64,000 nt of DNA, taken from Yponomeuta sedellus. Lineage: Eukaryota > Arthropoda > Insecta > Lepidoptera > Yponomeutidae. The translations under genes and the position numbers were made by a program. The stretch spans positions 13,736,184-13,800,183 of the forward strand of contig OW203745.1 of the NCBI GenBank assembly GCA_934045075.1, given 5' to 3'. This document shows, one piece after another, positions 32,438 through 43,625 of the stretch. The notes under the pieces are model-generated. The model saw only the letters and a list, made by a program, of their open reading frames with translations, was not told where the DNA came from and did not search any database. Position 1 is the first letter of the stretch. Every line of letters starts with the position of its first letter.

Positions 32438-32611
32438 CGAAGCACTCGAGGCCTAGTGGAAACGAGTGATTGAAATCCATCACTCGGGTTTAGCAACAAC
32501 ACATGCAGTCAGGACCGTCCCGTGACTACCTCTAGTGGATTCTTTTCCGAACGCTTTCGTGCTTCGCAAGGCAAGTTAAGCCATTGGTGCCGGCTGTCCT
32601 GTAGTGGCAGT
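32438..32611 (+). mobile_element. 5S-SINE, left half of a fold-back
   Basis: agcactcgaggcctagtgga, 'tttagcaacaacacatgcag', to 'gtcctgtagtggcagtt', where the strand switches. Confidence 0.8.
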
Positions 32612-32730
32612 TGAAAAATGCCACTAGCGGTAGTCACGGGACGGACACCTGTCCTGAAACGGACCGCATCTCTTGTTGCTTAACCCGAGTGATGGATTTT
32701 CACTCGTTTCTACTAGGCCACGAGCGCTTC
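32612..32730 (-). mobile_element. 5S-SINE, right half of a fold-back
   Basis: gaaaaatgccactagcggta to 'tactaggccacgagcgcttc': the head of the same family in inverse orientation, fused to 32611. Confidence 0.8.
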
Positions 32731-33190
32731 TAGGCCCCGAGTCACCAGAGATCATCTCTTACAAATTAGGCAAGATAATATTATGTTGACGGTTCCATGA
32801 CCAAATCGTGAAACTCTCCAATTCGCAAAAGCATCCTTGCGTTATATAAATACAACTATACCGCGATAAAGAATACCATCAGCGCCATCTAGTGTAGGCT
32901 ATAGCAAACTATAGTATCTGTTTATCTTGAAGACAGTTTTGTTTTTCTTTATTACCATGTTTTTATTAAGTTTTCCCGTAAAGTAATCCCGCAGCCTTGT
33001 TTCGACAACCCTACCGCGGTATTGGCTTAGTTTGGCTCGCGACAGTCTCGTCAGCGCCTTGCTACCTTGTCTCGTGCACTTACATTAGTTTTAATATCCA
33101 CTACGTGCGCACCGGTGAACAGTGGTACCCCGCATTGGAGGAACGCTTGCCTCGAATTCCAGAGGTCTTCGGTTCGATATCAGCATGGTA
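32731..33190. other. unassigned stretch
   Basis: No recognisable content; a frame at 32997-33218 has no motif. Confidence 0.35.
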
Positions 33191-33490
33191 TCTATCCTAT
33201 GTATGTCCACACTGCTAGGACACGGGTTTCTCCCTGCGTCGCAGGAAGGTTAGGCCTTACTCCACGTATTTTTAAAATAACAAAAGACTAATAGGATAAG
33301 ATTCATCTTATTAGTCTTTTATTATTTTAAAAACCTATTTAGAGGCTAAAAATTTCACCCATGCCGGGATTCGAACCCGCGACCTCTGGCTATCCATGCC
33401 AGCGCTCCTTCCAACTGAGCTAATGGGTGACTCACCGGCATCAGTGAAATTTTGAACCTCTTTACAATATTCTCTGTATTACGTACATTA
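33191..33490 (-). mobile_element. 5S-SINE tail scrap, hairpin and SINE-A copy 6
   Basis: 33191-33265 5S-SINE tail; 33270-33332 a hairpin with 24-bp arms (caaaagactaata core); 33329-33490 SINE-A inverted head and leader ending 'ctctgtattacgtac'. Confidence 0.75.
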
Positions 33491-33752
33491 CGTATTATGT
33501 ATTACGTTTTCTGTATTGCGTTTTATTATTTTGTGAAGTTATCATGGCAATAGGCAATACACCTTTAATACCGTGGAGGAAAACATCATGAGGAAACCTG
33601 AGTGTCCGATGTGATCAAATACCTGTGCGCTTGAAATTGCCAATTCGCAGTATGACTCGCAGTACGAGTGGTACTTACGGCCATATTCTTTGTCTAACAG
33701 AAGGCCTGTACCATGCAGAGGGACGTTAATTGACTACATTTAAAAAATCTTT
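33491..33752. mobile_element. SINE-E remnant
   Basis: ggaggaaaacatcatgagga, 'ttgaaattgccaattcgcag', 'acagaaggcctgtaccatgc'. Confidence 0.5.
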
Positions 33753-34119
33753 TCGAAGCGCTCGTGGCCTAGGCGAACCGAGTGATTGGAATCAATCACT
33801 TGGTTAAGCAACAACAGGCGCGGTCAGGTACGGGATGGGTGAGCGTCCCGTGACTACCGCTAGTGGCATTTTTCCGAGCGCTTCCGTGCTTCGCAAGGCA
33901 CGTTAAGCCGTTGGTGCCGGCTGTCATATAATGGCAGTCGTTAAGCCATTTCAGAGTCCTTATGGGCGGCTTGATAACTTCTGACAGTAAGGCCCGCCAC
34001 TGTCTTACAATCCTCCACCAAACCGGACTTGGCCCCCGTGGTGGAGTATGGCCTAACCTTCCTGCGACGCAGGAAGAGACCCGTGCCCCAGCAGTGGGGA
34101 CATACAAGGGTTGATAACG
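33753..34119 (+). mobile_element. 5S-SINE, reference full-length copy with TSD
   Basis: 367 bp with an 11-bp TSD aaaaaatcttt (33742-33752, 34120-34130). Head gaagcgctcgtggcctaggc; 5S block: ttaagcaacaacaggcgcgg, 'tcaggtacgggatgggtgag'; body 'gccgttggtgccggctgtca'; tail 'gggacatacaagggttgata'. Best copy to define the family. Confidence 0.9.
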
Positions 34120-34137
34120 AAAAAATCTTTATTATTA

Positions 34138-34474
34138 TCATCAACCCACCGAGAAGAACGGGTCTCTTCCCTGAGGGAGGTATAGGGCATACTCCACTAC
34201 GGAGGCCAAGTCCGGATTGGTGCATGCTTGCAAGACTAGTGGCTGGTCTTACTGTCAGCAGTTTTCAAGCCGCCTTAAGGCCTCTGACTTGGCTGCCATC
34301 TATCAACGGCAGCCGGCACCAACTGCTTAACGTGCCTTGCGAAGCACGGAACCGCTCGGAAAAATGCCATTAGCGTTAGTCATAGACGGTCACCCAGCCA
34401 TACACTGAACGAGCTCTTTGTTGCTTAATCTTCATGATCGTTTAAGATCACTCAGGCAGCCGGGGCTACGAGCG
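34138..34474 (-). mobile_element. 5S-SINE, divergent subfamily
   Basis: tcaacccaccgagaagaacg to 'agccggggctacgagcg'; same design but only partly alike, matching 19331-19490. Confidence 0.75.
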
Positions 34475-34493
34475 AAAAAACATCTTATAACTT

Positions 34494-34885
34494 ATTATAC
34501 TATTTTTATTTTAATGCACTAACCCGTGCTAAGGAACAAATTTAAAAACCTAATTAGAGGCTAAAAATTTCACCCATGCCGGGATTCGAACCCGCAACCT
34601 CTGGCTATCCGTGCCAGCGCTCTACCAATTGAGCCAATGGGTGACTCACGGCATCAGTGAAATTTCGAACCTCTTTACAATATTCTCTGTATTACGTACA
34701 GGCAGCGACATCTGACTTAAGCAAATTGCATTACCTACAGCCCCGACTACCTACTTTGCAGTTAGGTTTAACATCGGAACGATATCACTGTACCCACATT
34801 ATTATACTATTTTTATTTTAATGCACTAACCCGTGCTAAGGAACAAATTTAAAATGAAATTTTTAGCCTCTAATTAGGTTTTTAA
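34494..34885 (-). mobile_element. SINE-A copy 7: inverted cap, tandem tail, full unit, TSD
   Basis: 12-bp TSD atcttataactt (34482-34493, 34886-34897). On the minus strand: inverted cap (aaaaacctaattagaggcta), a direct tail copy (cttagcacgggttagtgcat), full leader and head, and a second tail. Identical plan to copy 4. Confidence 0.9.
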
Positions 34886-35084
34886 ATCTTATAACTTTTT
34901 ATTACCTTTATTTTTCACATCTTTTGTTATCCTGAAAAGCCTAAAAAAATATTATTATAGCTTTATATTGTAACTTTTCTTATGTTTCTATATGGTATGA
35001 AAGCAATGTCACTCCAATCCGAGATAGACGCAGACCCCTATTAAATATTTCAGCAGTAATATTTTCAACATTTACATACCTACT

Positions 35085-35348
35085 GGCACATGTCTACCTT
35101 GTAAGAGGTCCTGGGTTCGATCCCCGGCTGGGAAAAAAAAACCCCAGGTCTTGGATGTTTACATATTTGTGATGTCGTTGTTTCTGGTTCCCACACTAGG
35201 ATACCCTATGGCGTGGGAACCAGAAACAACGACATCACAAACATGTAAACATCCAAGACCTGGGGTTTTTTTCCCCAGCCGGGGATCGAACCCGGGACCT
35301 CTTACAAGGTAGGCAGATGCGCTAACCGCTGCGCCACAGAGGTCGTCG
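35085..35348. mobile_element. SINE-B fold-back copy
   Basis: Direct arm 35091-35195 (aagaggtcctgggttcgatc, 'ggtcttggatgtttacatat') then the inverted arm 35212-35348 (acatccaagacctggggttt, 'cggggatcgaacccgggacc'). The arms pair over about 100 bp around 'actaggataccctatgg'. Confidence 0.85.
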
Positions 35349-35740
35349 TCATATAAAACAATACTCACTAATAATACTTGTTCTGGGATAGGCACTCAAC
35401 AGGATTTCACGCAGCCAAGGTCTCAAGCACATCCAAATAGCCGCCGTATAACCAACCCCCCAGCCTTCGCATCGGCGTAAAAACAATCCCCCTGTATAAA
35501 GCCCTCAAGTGTCCGAGCCAGTCACGCCCGAGCACCCTCTACATTGTCGAGTGGCAAAGTTTATCGGCTTCAATTGTTGTGGAGAAGAGATCCCGCGAGA
35601 TTGTGACGATAGCGCACGCATTGAGGGCGGATACTCAGAAATCAATATATTTATAAACGTTCTATAAGTATATCTGTCCTAATAAGAAAAGTAGCCTTAA
35701 AAACGTCCCACTCGAAGGCACAGGCCTTCTCTTAGAGATA
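35349..35740. other. unassigned stretch
   Basis: Nothing recognised until the SINE-E end 'cacaggccttctcttagaga', which is the mariner target. Confidence 0.35.
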
Positions 35741-36362
35741 CCAGGCCACTCAGAAAGTTTTTCGAAAAAAAGTTTTTAATAAGACACTGGCCACTTGTAA
35801 TTGTTTTGAAAACGTCGATTATTTAAAAGTTGAAATACTACTGTTCGATCACTTTGACGGGGTACCTAATTTCAATTCCATTTCGAGACCAAAGCAGCAT
35901 CAACGATGAATGGTAAAGCACAAAATGCCTGCCAGAAGTTTTTTTCTGAATTGAGCTACAAGCGACCGAACACCGGGCTCCGCGGGGCCTTCTTCAGCAC
36001 GACAACGCGCCCGCGCACTCTGTGATCAAAACGAGGGACTTCCTGGACTCCACATCGGTCAGAGTCTTGGGACACCCTCCTTACAGGCCTGATTTGGCTC
36101 CGTGTGACTTCTTTTTATTCCCTAAAATTAAAAATCAGCTCAAAGAGATACAGTTTTCATCGCCGGAAGACGCGCTAGCAGCGTTTGAGAAGGCCGTGGA
36201 AGAGGTGTCTGCGGAGGACTGGAAAAAATGTTTTGAAAATTGGTTCAGACGCATGAAACTTTGTATAGAGGCTGGTGGAGAGTTCTTTGAAAAGATTTAA
36301 TAAAAATATTTTTTCATAGAAGTTAGTTTTTTAGTTTCTCAAAACTTTCTGAGTGTCCCACG
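35741..36362 (+). mobile_element. mariner, internally deleted
   Basis: 622 bp, TA on both sides (35739-35740, 36363-36364), TIR core cactcagaaagttttt. Inserted in a SINE-E end: removing it gives 'cttagaga-ta-tgagcttaatt', the normal SINE-E sequence. About half the usual 1.3 kb; the N-terminal transposase region is deleted. Confidence 0.85.
35962..36300 (+). pseudogene. mariner transposase, C-terminal part
   Basis: Catalytic-core remainder: LLQHDNAPAHSVIKTRDFL with the second Asp, then VLGHPPYRPDLAPCDFFLFP with the third Asp 34 residues on (DD34D spacing), and a full C-terminus to a stop. The first catalytic Asp and the DNA-binding domain are gone, so it cannot act. The frame is open from about 35962, with no start codon at a natural position. 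Confidence 0.85.
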
Positions 36363-36431
36363 TATGAGCTTAATTGAGGAGAAAGTGGCAGGGCAGGGCA
36401 TGGTGGTAGATAGAGATCACTTTATTGTACA

Positions 36432-37200
36432 CTAGCTGGTGCCCGCGACTTCGTCTGCGCAGAATTAGTATTTCGAGTAGCTTATATTAGCGTGGCGTAG
36501 AAAAGAACTAACATTATGACATTAAAATTACATTTACATACAAGCACATACATTACTTCTGGCCCCACACTAGGATACCCTGTGTCGTGGGAACCAGAAA
36601 CAACGACATCACGAACATGTAAACATCCAAGACCTCGGTTTTTTTTTTGTTCCCAGCCGGGATTCGAACTCGGGACCTCTTGCATGGTAGGCAGACGCGC
36701 TACCGCTATGCCACAGAGGTCGTCACATAAATATTTTTTTGGGTCGCATTTGAAACATAATATAAGAGCATGATAATATTGAGTTGTTATAGCTGCACTA
36801 TAATAATAATGTAACAATATTGTCAACGAAATACGGTGACTAAGCACTGCGGAGCCCTAATCACAGGCCTGTAGGTAGCTACTGTATGATTGTATAAACT
36901 GTATTTAACGTTTTTTTTACATTACTATCATAGATTACATATGTGTAACTCTAGCGGTTTTGGCAGCGCACATCAGAATAGCTCGCAAATAGTACATTTT
37001 TTCCTACTTGCTTGACACTAATCCTCATATTTTGCACAATTCACACAATATTTTTATTAATTGCAACACATAGGCATGTGTTGCTCTGATGTCTAAGCTA
37101 TATTAAAGTTTAATTAAAATCCATTCGGTAGTTTTTACGTGAATGAGTAACAAACATCCATCCATACTTACAAACATTTGCGTTTATAATATTTAGTAGG
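36432..37200 (-). mobile_element. dispersed LINE-like repeat carrying a SINE-B
   Basis: Starts ctagctggtgcccgcgactt and ends 'ggtagtttttacgtgaatga', 'cgtttataatatttagtagg', both typical of a common lepidopteran repeat. SINE-B (minus) fills 36526-36727. Confidence 0.6.
36526..36727 (-). mobile_element. SINE-B copy
   Basis: aattacatttacatacaagc to 'accgctatgccacagaggtc'; full complement. Confidence 0.85.
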
Positions 37201-37264
37201 ATTTATGTAACTTTGCGTTCCTCTATCTTGCGAATGAAAGTCCGAATTCAGCTCTACAAATATA

Positions 37265-37615
37265 CAGGGTGTCTCATTCAAATCGGTCAGTATGGGAAAG
37301 TCTGAAACTATAAGACATACGAAGATCTGTTCTGAGGAACCATGCCATCGATTTTGATAACAAGAAAAACTGCATTCACACATTTTAAAAAACATCTGTA
37401 CTCTTTTCGGGAATCGAACCCAGTTGTTTTGAAAAAAAAAATCTACACTCTTTCTATTTAGATATCGATTGTGTAGGTCTTAAGCAGTAAATGTTTGTAA
37501 GAAACATGATGTCTAAAATGAATAAAATGCATTGTTTTCATACAAAATGCATATTTTGCATGCATTACATGTACAGGGTGTCTTATTCAAATGCAGATTT
37601 GAATAAGACACCCTG
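37265..37615. mobile_element. MITE-J copy 1
   Basis: TATA on both sides; TIR cagggtgtctcattcaaat and 'atttgaataagacaccctg'. A further copy of the TIR in direct orientation lies just inside the right end, making a small palindrome. Confidence 0.8.
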
Positions 37616-37619
37616 TATA

Positions 37620-38449
37620 GGTAAAAACACGGAAAGTCCGATAGAGATACATCCACATACACCATACGGTGTATGTGCATGTAATGTTGTTGGGTGAGAC
37701 CCACACGAGAGACTGGCGGGGCAATAGGGACTACCTATTCAATATCTATGGTCAACTTACTTTAGATGATTTTAGTCAGCATTCTCGGCCCCTTCGTAAT
37801 CAATCTTCAGACAGAGAGTATGGGCTTAATTACCACGCGTGTCCTCAGCGGATTGGCAATTTCAAGCGCTGAGGTATCATAATAATGATACCTTCCTACT
37901 TAATAAAATAATAGTAATAATATATTATTTTAGGTAGGGTGGAGAAGGCTAGCTCTAGACAGAGACACTTGGAAAAGCTTGGAGGAGGCCTATGTCCTAG
38001 GACAGCCCAAATAAATACATATACAAATGAAATAAAACAAAACAAAATTATTCAAATTAATTTTATTTAATTCATTGTAGCTAATTTAATTTAATACCTA
38101 TGAAATGAAATGTCGAATTTTGAATATATCGAATGTAATTGAATTTAATGAATGTAATGAATTTTGATGCAAAATATTTAAATTTATGTAAATACCTATT
38201 ACTAATCATAATGCATGAAAATGTTAGCAATAATTTTGAATGTAATATTTGGTGAATAAAGGCTATTTTGATTTGATTTGATTTGATTTGAATAATATTA
38301 TATTATTATTACTATTAATTTATTAAGTAGTAAGACTATTGCACAATGTAGATTGAATTATCATAATAAACTATAGATAGATAAGGAACTCTTTATTGCA
38401 CAACCAGAAAAAAGGATAGGTACAACCATTATTTCTTAAAGAGAAATAT
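37620..38449. other. unassigned AT-rich stretch
   Basis: SINE-E scrap at 37795-37880 and LINE tails at 38230-38290 ((TTTGA)n) and 38370-38430. No gene. Confidence 0.4.
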
Positions 38450-38665
38450 AGAATTACTAGCTGTGCACAGCGAAGTAAGCCTCGGTGTATCAATTTTCCC
38501 ATGGGACAAAAATATTATCCCGCAGTAAAACGTAGCCTATGCATTAATCCAGGGTGTCAGCTAACTCTATACCAAATTTTATTTAAATCGCTCCAGCCGT
38601 TTAAACGTGAAGAGGTAACAAACGTACACAGTCACAAACTTTCGCCTTTATAATATTAGTGTCAT
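38450..38665 (-). mobile_element. dispersed repeat F, inverted copy
   Basis: ctagctgtgcacagcgaagt, 'gcattaatccagggtgtcag', 'gctccagccgtttaaacgtg', 'cctttataatattagtg'. Confidence 0.65.
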
Positions 38666-38784
38666 GATGTGATGTGATTGGATGTGATGAGGTGTGTTTT
38701 ATGTAACACAACCCCGGACCAGGCTCTAGGCGAGTAAGTAAGTAATTTATTTACTAAAAAACATATAATGTGAGGAATTTTTTT

Positions 38785-39228
38785 TTTGCCGTATACAATT
38801 GGCGGTCTCATCGCTAAAAGCGATCTCTTCCAGACAACCTTGAGATAGATAGAACTGAAAGATGAAGAGAGTATGTAGTAGGTGTACATGAAGTATACAG
38901 GGTGTCTCATTCAAATCGGTCAGTATGGGAAAGTCTAAAACTATAAGACATACGAAGATCTGTTCTGAGGAACCATGTCATCGATTTAAATAACAAGAAA
39001 AACTGCATTCATACATTTAAAAAAACATCTGTACTATTTTCGGGAATCGAACCCGGTTGTTTTGAAAAAAAAAACCCTACACTATTTCTATTTAGATATC
39101 GATTGTGTAGGTCTTAAGCAGTAAATGTCTGTATGAAACATGATGTCTAAAATGAATAAAATGCATTTTGGTCATTGAAATTGTTACTGCAATAGCAACA
39201 TCAAAGCCAAGATGGTGATACATATTGG
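38785..39228 (-). mobile_element. LINE 3' UTR with MITE-J copy 2 inside
   Basis: 38785-38897 is the complement of the 3' UTR at 8288 ('gatctcttccagacaacctt'). MITE-J starts at 38898 after 'gaagtata'; host sequence resumes at about 39229 ('ttggaatatgt'). The MITE right end is degenerate. Confidence 0.65.
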
Positions 39229-39577
39229 AATATGTAAAGTTACATTGTATATTTTTTTCCTATCGATTTCTATTTTGCCATCATTCTAGGTTCTTATAAT
39301 TTTCAATGCTGTTAGGGACACTGATTTTACCCCCATGTGATGTTATCACTTTGACCGTTGCATCCACGAGATGATTTATACAGCGTCCAGTGGCCCCTTC
39401 ACGTACTCTCGATGGGTTAAGGAACCACACGGACGCTGCTTGACATATGTTTTTTAAATGGGGTGGGCTTACGCATCACCTATACGATCCTGACAGCTTA
39501 ATCGGCCTACAAGAAACACAAGTCAATCTTGAGACAGCGAAGAGAAACAGGAATTAACTGATCCTCCACAAGGCAAT
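39229..39577. other. SINE-E end and unassigned sequence
   Basis: 'gatgatttatacagcgtcca' at 39370 is the SINE-E end. 39510-39577 repeats at 40325-40390 (agacaagtcaatcttgagac), giving the empty site for MITE-P. Confidence 0.55.
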
Positions 39578-40051
39578 GGACAATAATCAAAAAAATATGA
39601 AGCTGAAATAAAAAAAACATTTGAAGATTAAGCTTCAAGGAATACAAGAAAAATACTCAAAGATTTTTCTGTAGTTTTATTACAGAGAAAATTTAAAAAT
39701 TACACAATAAAGACGGCACAGCGGCTCTACAGCGTATCTACGCCTTTGTCACCAAAAAAAAAGTAAAAATGTCAATTGTCAACAACTTTTGGTCTGTGGT
39801 GTGTCAAATCGAATCGAATTGCAGTGACAAGTTTTTTTTTTTCAAGTAAAGTAAAGTAGAGGCAAAGATTATGTTTTATGTTGCCTTCTAGCCTAAGTCA
39901 CTTTCGGCTCAAAAAAATCAATTTTAAAACTTAAAAAATAAGGTACTATTATTTCTAAATACGACAAAAGAAAAAATACGTGTCCCCTATTTTTCTGTTT
40001 TCTTCTCGATAAAGCAATAAATCATAGGGCTTTATTTTTGCATTGTTGTCC
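39578..40051. mobile_element. MITE-P copy 2, AT target duplication
   Basis: 474 bp, inverted relative to 12214. AT at both edges (39576-39577, 40052-40053). The unoccupied equivalent is at about 40390 (ccacaaagcaattaaagtca). Confidence 0.85.
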
Positions 40052-40053
40052 AT

Positions 40054-40512
40054 TAAAGCAAGTCACTGTGACATTATTTCTTAGGTGGAGTAGGCCCAGC
40101 ACCTATACCATCATGACAGCTTGCTCATAAGAAAGACAAGTCAGCCTAGCTCATAAGAAAGACAAGTCTTGACACGAAATGAGCAATTGTTTTTTATGCT
40201 TTACTAATTTCGATTTCTTTGTGAAGACTTTGAACTTTATAGTGTGAACTAAATGAATGTTCTAGCTACAGCAACTCTGAGAATTTGTCGACATCGGCTG
40301 GTTGCCATATCAATAAGAATAATAATAAAGAAAGACAAGTCAATCTTGAGACAGCAAAGGGAAACAACAATTAACTGATTCTCCACAAAGCAATTAAAGT
40401 CACTGCAAATAGAGGTAATCTAATAGAAATCCTCGACGGACTATCGATTGGCTACCGAAGACGGGCTAAAATAACAGCATTGTGTTGATCTTTCAATTGT
40501 AGTCTTATATAG
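40054..40512. other. repeat containing the MITE-P empty site
   Basis: 40320-40410 parallels the flank of MITE-P copy 2. 'agaaagacaagtca' is repeated at 40130-40165. No gene. Confidence 0.45.
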
Positions 40513-40691
40513 TACTATCTGACCCAGCGAACTTCGTAACGTCGATACCTTATTTTTTTTTATTTTTCTCTCCTGAAGAACCATCCTCGTACTTCAAGAA
40601 ATGTTCTAAAAAAAGAATTAGCGAAATCGGTTCTGCTGCTCTCGAGATTTGCGCTTACCAACACATTCAGCGATTCATTTTTATATTATAG
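40513..40691 (-). mobile_element. lepidopteran CTAGT repeat, copy 3
   Basis: ctatctgacccagcgaactt to 'acattcagcgattcattttt'. Confidence 0.6.
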
Positions 40692-40951
40692 AAGATGTAC
40701 TCGAACTAGCAGTGCCATAATGCAGCGATTAGCCTATAGCCTATGTCCATCCTAAAGAAACATTCTAAAAGTGGTGAAAGATTTTTTTTAAATCGGATCC
40801 GAGTAGCGACTTCGATTATCCCCTACACACAAACTTAAAAACATAAAAACTTACGAACTTTTGCTCTGTGTAATATTAGTGTAGATAATGTAGTGGTGTC
40901 GATGTAGATGAGTAAAATAACATAATTCTTAAATATTATAAATATTTAGAA
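40692..40951. mobile_element. dispersed repeat remnant
   Basis: 'cctatgtccatcctaaagaa', 'cgaacttttgctctgtgtaa', 'tattagtgtaga': same class as repeat F, decayed. Confidence 0.4.
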
Positions 40952-41390
40952 TATTTTCGGGGCTTAATCGCGTAGTAATTTATTGCTATTTTACCTCGAC
41001 ATCAATAATTGCACAAACCATCGGTGCTTGCAACGATCGCCATTATTATAGCCGAATTGTGCGTGAAGCGGTTGAAATTAAGAAACACAAAATTTTTAAT
41101 AGGGAATGTGGTTTCAAATGTCGCAAACGTGGGATCCGGTCATCAAGATGTGTTCGAGTGGAAAAAAGTCGCATGGCTTATCGTCCGACATTGTCAGTGT
41201 AGTGTGTGGCAACCCTAATAGTGCTTTGTGATACCTGATTGAGGGTAGTCTGAAACCTCATCAGCCGAAGATGCGAACGGGTGCCAGCCATCAGTCTTCT
41301 CGTGACCACGATGACTGTAACGTCGTCGAAACGTCGAGGTAAAATAGCAATAAATTACTACGCGATAAAGCCCCGAAAATATTCTAACTA
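40952..41390 (+). mobile_element. PLE-2 C-terminus and 3' UTR with inverted terminal copy
   Basis: 41067-41145 encodes AVEIKKHKIFNRECGFK, the PLE C-terminal motif. The 3' UTR ends gtcgaggtaaaatagcaata, 'actacgcgataaagccccga' (41333-41388), and that end recurs inverted at 40958-41006 directly upstream of the coding piece. Confidence 0.8.
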
Positions 41391-42611
41391 TGTGTACAAG
41401 TCGCGAAAGTTTAAAATATGTTATTATAAATATTACTTATTGTGCACTCCAGAAACAAATAAGTTGTTAATACCACAATACCACAAAATCAGAATTAAAA
41501 ATAATCAATAATAATTAATAATAAATAAATAATTTAAAATAATAATAATAATAATTTAATTTTGATTAAATTAATCAAAATTAGAGAGTTTTTTATCCAT
41601 AGGTCGCTGGTTCATATCCGGCTCGAAGGACCAAATGTGTGTGCGAGACACAACTGGTATTTTAGTGGACTGTAAATATTGATTGTAGGAGCTGGCGGAG
41701 GTTTCTTGTAGTAGAGAATAATAAGCTGGCACTATTGAACTTGAACGGCGGCTTTATTTATGTCACACAATAGCACAAATAATTAAAACCGCCAAATTAG
41801 TGTTCTTCAAATTAGATTCACGCAACGTAGCGCAGCAGAGACGTGAGAGAGAGATATATAACAAAAAACCCTGCAGATGGCAGCACTGTATTGGCTACGT
41901 TCCAATATTAATTTGTTTGTTTCTAACAAAGTCTTCAACATTTTTTTATTTCTCATGTTTTAATTTTTATTTCAAACATTGGAAATAAAGAAAAAAAGCT
42001 CGTTTTTTTACAATAGAGCCATATTTATTAGCAAAGTAAAGTATTATGGGTATTTAAAAAGATCTTCCTATAGAGTTTCAGTACATTTCACGTGTTATCC
42101 GGGAGTATGAAGATCTGTGCAAGCGTGCAATAATTAAGTATTGCATGTCGAAATAAAATTTTAAAATGATTTTAATTAAACGTCAATAAAAATTGAATTC
42201 CAAATTAAATTGTTTTATCATTAAAAAATCAAAAATTCTGCAGTATACAGTCTCATCCAATCTTTCCGAGCCGCTTACAGCGACTTTCGCTACACATAAG
42301 CATGTATTAATACCAAAGAAGTCGAAATCCCTTCTAGAACTAATAAAGAAATTAATTTAATTTATGCTTTATTGCACAGGAAAAACAAGAAAAGGAAATG
42401 CATTGGAAATGTTTTCCGTCTTGTAAGTGGTTGTATGGAAATGTTAATGTTAATAATGTAATTAAAAATAAAGTTTAAGAAAATACATGTACAAAGGCGA
42501 GCTTACCTCTGTCTTATTATTATACTAGAACTTACCTAGTGCGTTTGCTATTAAATCCCATTCCTTACCAAAACTAGTACTTAATTGAATTAAAACTAGT
42601 ACTAAATTGAA
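41391..42611. other. AT-rich stretch, no gene
   Basis: (AAT)n at about 41505-41565 and a LINE-like tail; otherwise unassigned. Confidence 0.4.
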
Positions 42612-43015
42612 ATGAGATCCTTGTGAAGTATGTGTAGTGTTACTTTTAATGACAGGATACGTAATAGTCTGATTAGAGAACGTTGTGGACTGAAAGAGGA
42701 TGTAGTGACTAGAATTGAGAAAGGAATGTTGTGTTGGTTTGGACATGTGGAGAGGATGAAGGAAGAAAGATTGACGAAACAAATATATATTGCGAATGTG
42801 AGTGGAAGAGTTAGTAAGGGACGTCCCAGGTGGATATACATCGACCAAATAGGGGAAGTATTAGCAAAGAGGAAGATAAAAAGTACCCGGAACCGCCGTG
42901 CGTGCATGCACCGACTTATGAACGTTGATGAAGCGAAGGTGATCTGTCAGGATCGTGGCAAGTGGCTATCTCTGCCTACCCCTCTGGGATACAGGCGTGA
43001 GGTTATGTATGTATG
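42612..43015 (+). mobile_element. RTE-like LINE 3' end, copy 3 (open frame)
   Basis: 404 bp with a 12-bp TSD tactaaattgaa (42600-42611, 43016-43027) and a (TATG)n end. In frame: RCGLKEDVVTRIEKGMLCWF, GHVERMKEERLTKQIYI, SKGRPRWIYIDQIGEVL, MHRLMNVDEAKVICQDRGKW. The 'CWFGHVERM' end is typical of LINE C-termini; RT itself is missing. RTE is the likely clade because of the short-repeat tail; not proven. Confidence 0.8.
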
Positions 43016-43027
43016 TACTAAATTGAA

Positions 43028-43378
43028 TTAGGTTATCTAATTAGACGAAGTTGCACGGTGGACAACACAGAATCTTGGCCGAGAACTGCACAGGACTAGT
43101 AACGGCGCGAATAGATAAATGTCGTGATAGAAAAGATACCTATTTCCAACGGCTTTTGATAGGTGACTTATGACGCAGAATCACCGACGGCCGGCCCACG
43201 GCCTATCAGTGAAATGGGATACTTTACACATCCTAATTCCGTCCCGAACCCGCGAACCCACTCTCCGCTGACATCTCCGCACGCGGCGCTGGCGTATTTA
43301 TTATTTAGCGCTGTTCACTCCCCTATTGCCGTTGGGGCACAGACTAAGTAGTAGGAAACAGGTGGTGACAATAAATGT
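43028..43378. other. unassigned stretch
   Basis: 43185-43345 is GC-richer ('cggccggcccacggcctatc', also hinted at 464-482); nothing coding. Confidence 0.35.
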
Positions 43379-43592
43379 TACTTCTTCTTCTTCTTCAGGC
43401 TATATTAGTCCACTGCTGGACGTAGCCCTCCCCTAATGAGCGACATAGCGCAAGGTTGTGCCATCATAAAGGTAATACCCATAATCCCTACGCTGGGCAT
43501 GCGGGTTGGGGATCGCAATTTGGTGGAATTGTACTGCAGGGGGCGCTGCTGCCCACCCCCCGGTTTGTGTCCCTTAGTCGCCTTTTACGAAA
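43379..43592 (-). mobile_element. SINE-D, 5'-truncated
   Basis: ttcttcttcttcaggctata to 'cccttagtcgccttttacga'. Confidence 0.8.
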
Positions 43593-43625
43593 CCACACAG
43601 CATAAATGTTACAATAAATGACAAT

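Noticed and set aside
41220..41350. Hammerhead ribozyme in PLE 3' UTRs
   Set aside because: PLEs can carry hammerheads, and CGAAAC-GTC and, on the other strand, CTGATGAG occur, but I could not place CUGANGA, GAAA and the cleavage triplet on one strand in working order. A covariance-model scan would decide.
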